In this document: one piece after another, positions 6,009 to 9,349 of the stretch
How positions within the stretch are numbered: the first letter of the stretch is position 1
Layout of the letters: each line of letters begins with the position of its first letter
Assembly: GCA_910588935.1 (NCBI GenBank)
Contig: CAJUSM010000055.1
Location: 11,782 to 21,130, forward strand
Direction of reading: 5' to 3'
Length of the DNA: 9,349 nucleotides
Origin: an uncultured Oscillospiraceae bacterium
Lineage (GTDB): Bacteria; Bacillota; Clostridia; Oscillospirales; Acutalibacteraceae
The notes under the pieces: generated by a model
Told to the model about the DNA's origin: nothing
The model's database searches: none
Seen by the model: only the letters and a program-made list of their open reading frames with translations
Program-made: the position numbers and the translations under genes

Positions 6009-7691
6009 ATGAAAAAAATTGCTTCGCTCCTGCTCGCCGCGCTTTTCCTGCTCTTGCCTGTTTCCCCCGCCTATGCCTTTCCGGGAGACAGCCAGGCCCT
6101 GCCCTTTGAGGATGTAAAAGATCAGGACTGGTTTCGAGAGGCTGTGGGCTATGTATATGCCCAAGACCTTTTTTCCGGCGTATCCAGCAAGCGCTTTGAC
6201 CCCAACGGCATTATGACCCGGGCCATGTTCGTCACCGTGCTGGTCAACCTTTCCGGGGCTGACACCTCCAGCTATGATGGGCAGCATTTTGCCGATGTGG
6301 AGCCAGGCCAATGGTATGCCAAAAATATAGAGTTCGCGGCCCTCCACTCCATCGTGTCTGGCTCAGGCCAATTTCGTTTTCGGCCCAACGATGGGATTAC
6401 CCGGGAAGACATGGCCACCTTGCTCCGCCGTTTTGCCCAAGCTACTGGCAACGACATAAGCCCTGCCCCTTTCCCCTCTCATTTTTCCGATTCTGATCAA
6501 GTATCTGCCTATGCCCAGGAAGCAGTAAGCTGGGCAGTGGACAAGGGGCTGATAAAGGGTACCTCTAGCACCACCCTTTCCCCTAAAAGCACGCTTACCC
6601 GGGCCCAGGCCGCTCAGGTTTTCTATAACGCCAGAAACGTGTTTCTCAGCACTGAAATCCTTACCGGCCCCACAGAGCTCCCAGAACCAGACACAATTGA
6701 GCGGATGGTCTGCAATATGACACTAGAGGAAAAAGTGGGTCAGCTGTTCCTGCCCCGCTATCCGGCCGCCAACCCAGAGGCGATAACCCAGCGTTTGGCT
6801 CCGGCAGGGTACACCCTATATGCCAAAGACTTCCAGGGCAAAACCCGGGACCAGGTGCAGGACATGGCGAAAAGCCTGCAAAGCGTCTCCAAAGTTCCCC
6901 TATTCATTGCAGTGGATGAGGAAGGGGGCACAGTGGTGAGGGTAAGCTCCAACCCCAACCTAGCGGACAAGCCCTTCCAGTCTCCCCAAAGCATCTACAA
7001 AAGCCAGGGAGAGGAGGGCATTGTTGCTGATACAGAAGAGAAATCCGCCTTGCTGCTGGATTTGGGCATCAACCTAAACCTAGCCCCAGTGTGCGACATC
7101 TCCATCAACCCCAACGACTACATTTACAGCCGCTCTCTGGGAGTTCCTGGGGAAGAGGCTGCCAGTGTGATTGCCGCTATGGTAAAAGCCATGGGGCGCA
7201 GTGGGATTTCCAGCACGTTAAAGCATTTTCCTGGCTACGGGAATAACCAGAATACCCACACCGGCATCTCTGTGGACGAACGGCCTTACGAGCAATTTGT
7301 CAGCGAGGACTTTCTCCCCTTTGCCGCCGGAATCCAGGCGGGAGCCCCTTCGGTGCTGGTGTCTCACAACATTGTCACCGCTATGGATCCGGACAGGCCC
7401 GCTTCCCTTTCGCCAGCTGTCCACCAGGTGCTCCGGGAGGAGCTGGGATTTCAGGGCGCCATTCTCACCGACGACCTATCCATGGACGCGATTAAGCTGT
7501 ACACAGGGGGCCAATCTCCCGCCGTGGCGGCGTTCCTGGCAGGAAACGACCTACTGCTCACCTCAAACTGGGAGGCAGATTACCAGGCTTTGCTGGCCGC
7601 TGCACAAAGCGGCAAAGTGCATGTGGAAGATATCGAGGCCTCGGTCCGCCGGATCTTAACCTGGAAGGAAACCAAAGGGCTGCTAAGCTAA
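6009..7691 (+). CDS. Secreted SLH-domain glycoside hydrolase family 3 protein (NagZ-like) with Asn in the catalytic dyad
   Basis: ATG 6009 follows GGAAAGGGG at seven bases; the in-frame TTG at 5991 lies before that site and is not the start. The product is 560 residues. Residues 1-23 are a signal peptide (MKKIAS, hydrophobic core, AYA). Three SLH domains at about 31-82, 93-146 and 157-208 should bind it to secondary cell-wall polymer. A GH3 domain at about 230-558 follows, normally a beta-N-acetylhexosaminidase acting on muropeptide or chitin fragments. It shows DEEGG (303-307), NLNLAP (355-360), KHFPGYGN (405-412) and the nucleophile region TDDLSM, with Asp488 the likely nucleophile. Where NagZ proteins have Asp-X-His as acid/base dyad, this reads N415-T-H417, so activity may be reduced or altered. 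Beta-glucosidase-like use is an alternative. It is monocistronic with its own promoter and terminator. Confidence 0.93.
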   Translation: MKKIASLLLAALFLLLPVSPAYAFPGDSQALPFEDVKDQDWFREAVGYVYAQDLFSGVSSKRFDPNGIMTRAMFVTVLVNLSGADTSSYDGQHFADVEPGQWYAKNIEFAALHSIVSGSGQFRFRPNDGITREDMATLLRRFAQATGNDISPAPFPSHFSDSDQVSAYAQEAVSWAVDKGLIKGTSSTTLSPKSTLTRAQAAQVFYNARNVFLSTEILTGPTELPEPDTIERMVCNMTLEEKVGQLFLPRYPAANPEAITQRLAPAGYTLYAKDFQGKTRDQVQDMAKSLQSVSKVPLFIAVDEEGGTVVRVSSNPNLADKPFQSPQSIYKSQGEEGIVADTEEKSALLLDLGINLNLAPVCDISINPNDYIYSRSLGVPGEEAASVIAAMVKAMGRSGISSTLKHFPGYGNNQNTHTGISVDERPYEQFVSEDFLPFAAGIQAGAPSVLVSHNIVTAMDPDRPASLSPAVHQVLREELGFQGAILTDDLSMDAIKLYTGGQSPAVAAFLAGNDLLLTSNWEADYQALLAAAQSGKVHVEDIEASVRRILTWKETKGLLS

Positions 7692-7711
7692 AAGGCCACG
7701 AATACTTTGCA

Positions 7712-7739
7712 AAAACCCCCGGCTTTTGCCAGGGGTTTT
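7712..7739. terminator. Bidirectional rho-independent terminator between convergent SLH genes
   Basis: AAAACCCC (7712-7719) pairs with GGGGTTTT (7732-7739). After a C/A mismatch, GGC (7721-7723) pairs with GCC (7728-7730) around a TTTT loop. Each strand ends in at least four T. It lies 20 bases after the stop of the glycosidase gene and 17 bases beyond the stop of the minus-strand SLH gene, so it serves both. Confidence 0.85.
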
Positions 7740-7755
7740 CCATTGGTTTCAATCC

Positions 7756-8859
7756 TTAGCCTGGGCCAAAGAAGTCCTCTGTCCAGAGCAGGACCTCCAG
7801 AGCTTCATACCGGACCGCCTCCTCCGGTACAGGAAAAACGATTACATTTCCCATCACGCCCGCTATACTCCCTGCGGCGCCGCTGCAGGTTACAGTCGCT
7901 GAAAGGGTTCCATCCTTTACCTGCCAGCTCCCCAACTCCATGTCAAGGCAAGGCGCCCCTTCTGCCTGAACCACAACAGCCACCAGCTTTTGCCCCTGGA
8001 AAACAGCCTTGTCCACCTGCAGGGCAACCGGCTGCTCCTCTTTGAAAAACTCTTGGGACACATTGGAGATTTCTCCCATAAACTGGGTGTACTCTTCATA
8101 ATTATTCAGGATATGGTATTCGCTGTGAAGGGAATCAGGGTCTTCCTCATACGCCTCATCCCCTAACCAATCATCCCCCCGGAAAGAGAATTTTTGCCGG
8201 GGCGTCTCCTTGTCCACTGGATAGGCTGCCTTCTCATACATGCGCACGAACAGCCGCACCGCCTCTGCCCGGCTGACTTTTTCCCCCCAATGGAAAGCGC
8301 CTCCTGTGAAAATCTCGTAGCCGGAAATCGCAGTGACAGACTCTTTTGTCCATTTAGGAATCTCAATTTGGTTGTCATAGGCCCTGCCTTCATAAAGGCC
8401 CTGGCGGTCGATGAGGTTTAGATAGCGGTTAAACACACAGGCCAACTCTCCATTGGTTACAGGATTGTTGGGCCGGAAACTGCCATCGCCATAGCCCCCA
8501 ATGATATGGTTCTTCCAGGCCCAGTTGATGTAGGGGCTGCTGTAGCCGGCCACATCCGGAAACTGAGCCTGGTCCGGCTCCCGAATTGTTTCCCCGGTAA
8601 GCTTTTCATGAACCCGGCCCAGTACAGTGACTGCCTGGCCCCGGGTCAGCAGCTGCTCTGGAGAAAAGGTGGTGGAAGAGGTACCAGTGAAAAAGCCCAA
8701 AGAAAGCGCCTGGTTCAAGTAGTCTATGTAATAGAAATACGTACCGAAAGGCATGTCCGTAAACTCCGTGCTGGCTTGGGCGCACACAGCTCCTCCCGGG
8801 CCAGCCAACAGACAGATAGCCAGCAGCAAAGCAATCACTGTATTTTGAATTTTTCTCAT
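7756..8859 (-). CDS. Secreted three-SLH-domain protein with unrecognised C-terminal domain
   Basis: ATG 8859 has GAGGGGGAG just upstream; a longer in-frame start at 8928 would lie inside the promoter, so 367 residues is preferred. Residues 1-29 are a signal peptide (MRKIQN, hydrophobic core, AQA cleavage site). SLH domains lie at about 31-83, 99-148 and 160-210; the second has the typical GGYGDGSFRPNNPVTNGELA ending. They indicate attachment to the cell wall. Residues 211-270 are acidic and probably a linker. Residues about 275-361 look beta-rich (alternating hydrophobic strands, as in VALQVDKAVFQGQKLVAVVV), perhaps an Ig-like fold, with two Cys (304, 325); I do not recognise the family. No enzyme motif is visible. 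It is convergent with the SLH-glycosidase and shares its terminator, but homology between the two is confined to the SLH part. Confidence 0.9.
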   Translation of the reverse strand: MRKIQNTVIALLLAICLLAGPGGAVCAQASTEFTDMPFGTYFYYIDYLNQALSLGFFTGTSSTTFSPEQLLTRGQAVTVLGRVHEKLTGETIREPDQAQFPDVAGYSSPYINWAWKNHIIGGYGDGSFRPNNPVTNGELACVFNRYLNLIDRQGLYEGRAYDNQIEIPKWTKESVTAISGYEIFTGGAFHWGEKVSRAEAVRLFVRMYEKAAYPVDKETPRQKFSFRGDDWLGDEAYEEDPDSLHSEYHILNNYEEYTQFMGEISNVSQEFFKEEQPVALQVDKAVFQGQKLVAVVVQAEGAPCLDMELGSWQVKDGTLSATVTCSGAAGSIAGVMGNVIVFPVPEEAVRYEALEVLLWTEDFFGPG

Positions 8860-8896
8860 GGTTCTCCCCCTCTTCACAGACAATATTTGATTTTTT

Positions 8897-8925
8897 AATA
8901 TAACATACATTTCCAGGCTTGTCAA
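8897..8925 (-). promoter_or_regulatory. Strong sigma-A-type promoter of the minus-strand SLH gene
   Basis: On the minus strand a perfect TTGACA (8925-8920), exactly 17 bases, then TATATT (8902-8897). Predicted start near 8890 gives a leader of about 30 bases. It is the best promoter in the window and suggests high constitutive expression. Confidence 0.85.
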
Positions 8926-8960
8926 CACGCAGAAGAAGGCGGGGAGTGTCCAAACGAGGA

Positions 8961-9184
8961 GATAAAGGTAAGCGAGAGAAGAAAAAACGCAGCTCTCAGA
9001 TGCCGTGAGAAAATGGGAAAAGTTTCGTAGACTTCGCTTCGCGGAGTGTTACCTTTCTCAAAGGCTGCAGGTCGCGGGGGGAAGGTCCCCGGTGGGGACC
9101 GTTCTGACCCGGTCTACGCTGCCGCTCCGGTCGGTGCTGGACGTGTGCCACTGGCACACAGCACCCGAGCCGGCAGGCGAGACC
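8961..9184. ncRNA. Candidate highly structured non-coding RNA or DNA element, strand unresolved
   Basis: Nested stems fill this stretch. AAGGTAA (8965-8971) pairs with TTACCTT (9049-9055) and extends as GAGA/TCTC past a bulge. ACTTCGC-TTC-GCGGAGT (9031-9047) forms a hairpin. GGTCCCC-GGT-GGGGACC (9084-9100) sits inside GGTC/GACC (9070-9073, 9106-9109). A long bulged rod spans 9111-9184, from GGTCT/AGACC to GTGTGCC-ACT-GGCACAC (9143-9159). The 9031-9047 stem has a U.G pair if read plus and a C-A mismatch if read minus, slightly favouring plus. Against that, a weak hairpin plus T6 (8987-8982) would end a minus transcript, and no promoter is clear on either strand. I cannot match it to a known RNA family. 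A terminal structure of a mobile element is the main alternative. Confidence 0.35.
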
Positions 9185-9187
9185 CCA

Positions 9188-9349
9188 TTAATAACAAAAA
9201 ACAATTCGGGATGAAATCCCGACAATCCTGCAACCTAACGATATGTTTCCACTTTCCCTCATGGAATCCTCGTTTTGGACATTCTCAAATTTGACAAAGC
9301 GGTTATAAGCGCGAACGAAAACAGTAAGAACGGCCTGAAGGTTTTCCAG
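9188..9349 (-). CDS. C-terminal end of a reading frame entering from the right edge, possibly transposase-like
   Basis: A minus-strand frame is open from the edge to TAA at 9190-9188, 53 codons. The first 30 codons look gene-like and read LENLQAVLTVFVRAYNRF; this helical N-L-Q plus Y-N pattern resembles the C-terminal part of integrase-core (DDE) transposases. The last 20 residues do not resemble any ending I know, and they run through a terminator-like hairpin, so the real gene may be decayed or shifted near its end. Too short for a firm call. Confidence 0.25.
   Translation of the reverse strand: MENLQAVLTVFVRAYNRFVKFENVQNEDSMRESGNISLGCRIVGISSRIVFCY
9196..9221 (-). terminator. Terminator-like hairpin at the end of the edge reading frame
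   Basis: CGGGAT-GAA-ATCCCG (9207-9221) is a perfect 6-bp stem with a 3-base loop. In the minus transcript T6 follows at 9201-9196 after five intervening bases, a looser spacing than usual. It would end transcription coming from beyond the right edge. Confidence 0.4.

Noticed and set aside
8860..8928. Upstream in-frame ATG 8928 extending the minus-strand SLH protein by 23 residues
   Set aside because: It lies within the -35 to -10 promoter region, and the extension would bury the signal peptide.
9225..9245. Integron attC-like core ACCTAAC
   Set aside because: No matching GTTRRRY partner at a suitable distance and no integrase or cassette structure.
9005..9294. Two plus-strand ORFs (69 and 82 codons) at the right edge
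   Set aside because: They run through the nested stems of the structured element, have no ribosome site and no recognisable protein features.
1..9349. CRISPR arrays, tRNA or rRNA genes, complete insertion sequences
   Set aside because: No regularly spaced direct repeats, no cloverleaf with TTCRA arm, no rRNA-like segments, and no paired terminal inverted repeats around a full transposase were seen.

Overview
The window looks like chromosome of a gut-type clostridial Firmicute. Base composition is moderate, near 50-55% G+C, and Shine-Dalgarno sites are strong (AGGAGG, GGAAAGGGG, GAGGGGGAG). It carries an LplABC-type carbohydrate importer without its own ATPase and two secreted proteins with S-layer-homology (SLH) domains. 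Oscillospiraceae/Acutalibacteraceae-like is my guess; nothing in the sequence fixes the genus.

Left part (1-4811, all minus strand): an importer operon reads leftwards as LplB-type permease (3090-2137), LplC-type permease (2094-1192) and a solute-binding lipoprotein that runs off the left edge (1111-1). A sigma-A-like promoter lies at 3183-3156 and a hairpin separates the second permease from the binding protein. Upstream, with its own terminator, is a 486-residue protein (4811-3351) that resembles an LplA-type binding protein but has a plain N-terminal membrane anchor and no lipobox. The likely unit is oligosaccharide uptake energised by a shared ATPase encoded elsewhere, with the anchored protein as an accessory or sensing binding protein (inference).

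Middle (4812-6008): about 1.2 kb with no confident gene. It holds a plus-strand structured-RNA candidate ending in a terminator (about 5069-5260). On the minus strand it also holds a promoter (5816-5788) followed by a 26-codon ORF with a good ribosome site and a closely following 112-codon ORF, both of uncertain reality.

Right part (6009-8925): two convergent secreted SLH proteins share one bidirectional terminator at 7712-7739. The plus-strand one is a three-SLH protein fused to a family 3 glycoside hydrolase of the NagZ type, in which the aspartate of the catalytic Asp-His dyad is replaced by asparagine. The minus-strand one has three SLH domains and an unrecognised C-terminal domain. Each has a good promoter.

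Right edge (8926-9349): a densely folded, probably non-coding stretch (8961-9184) and, at the very edge, the C-terminal end of a minus-strand reading frame entering from outside, possibly transposase-like. No tRNA, rRNA, CRISPR array or complete insertion sequence was seen.
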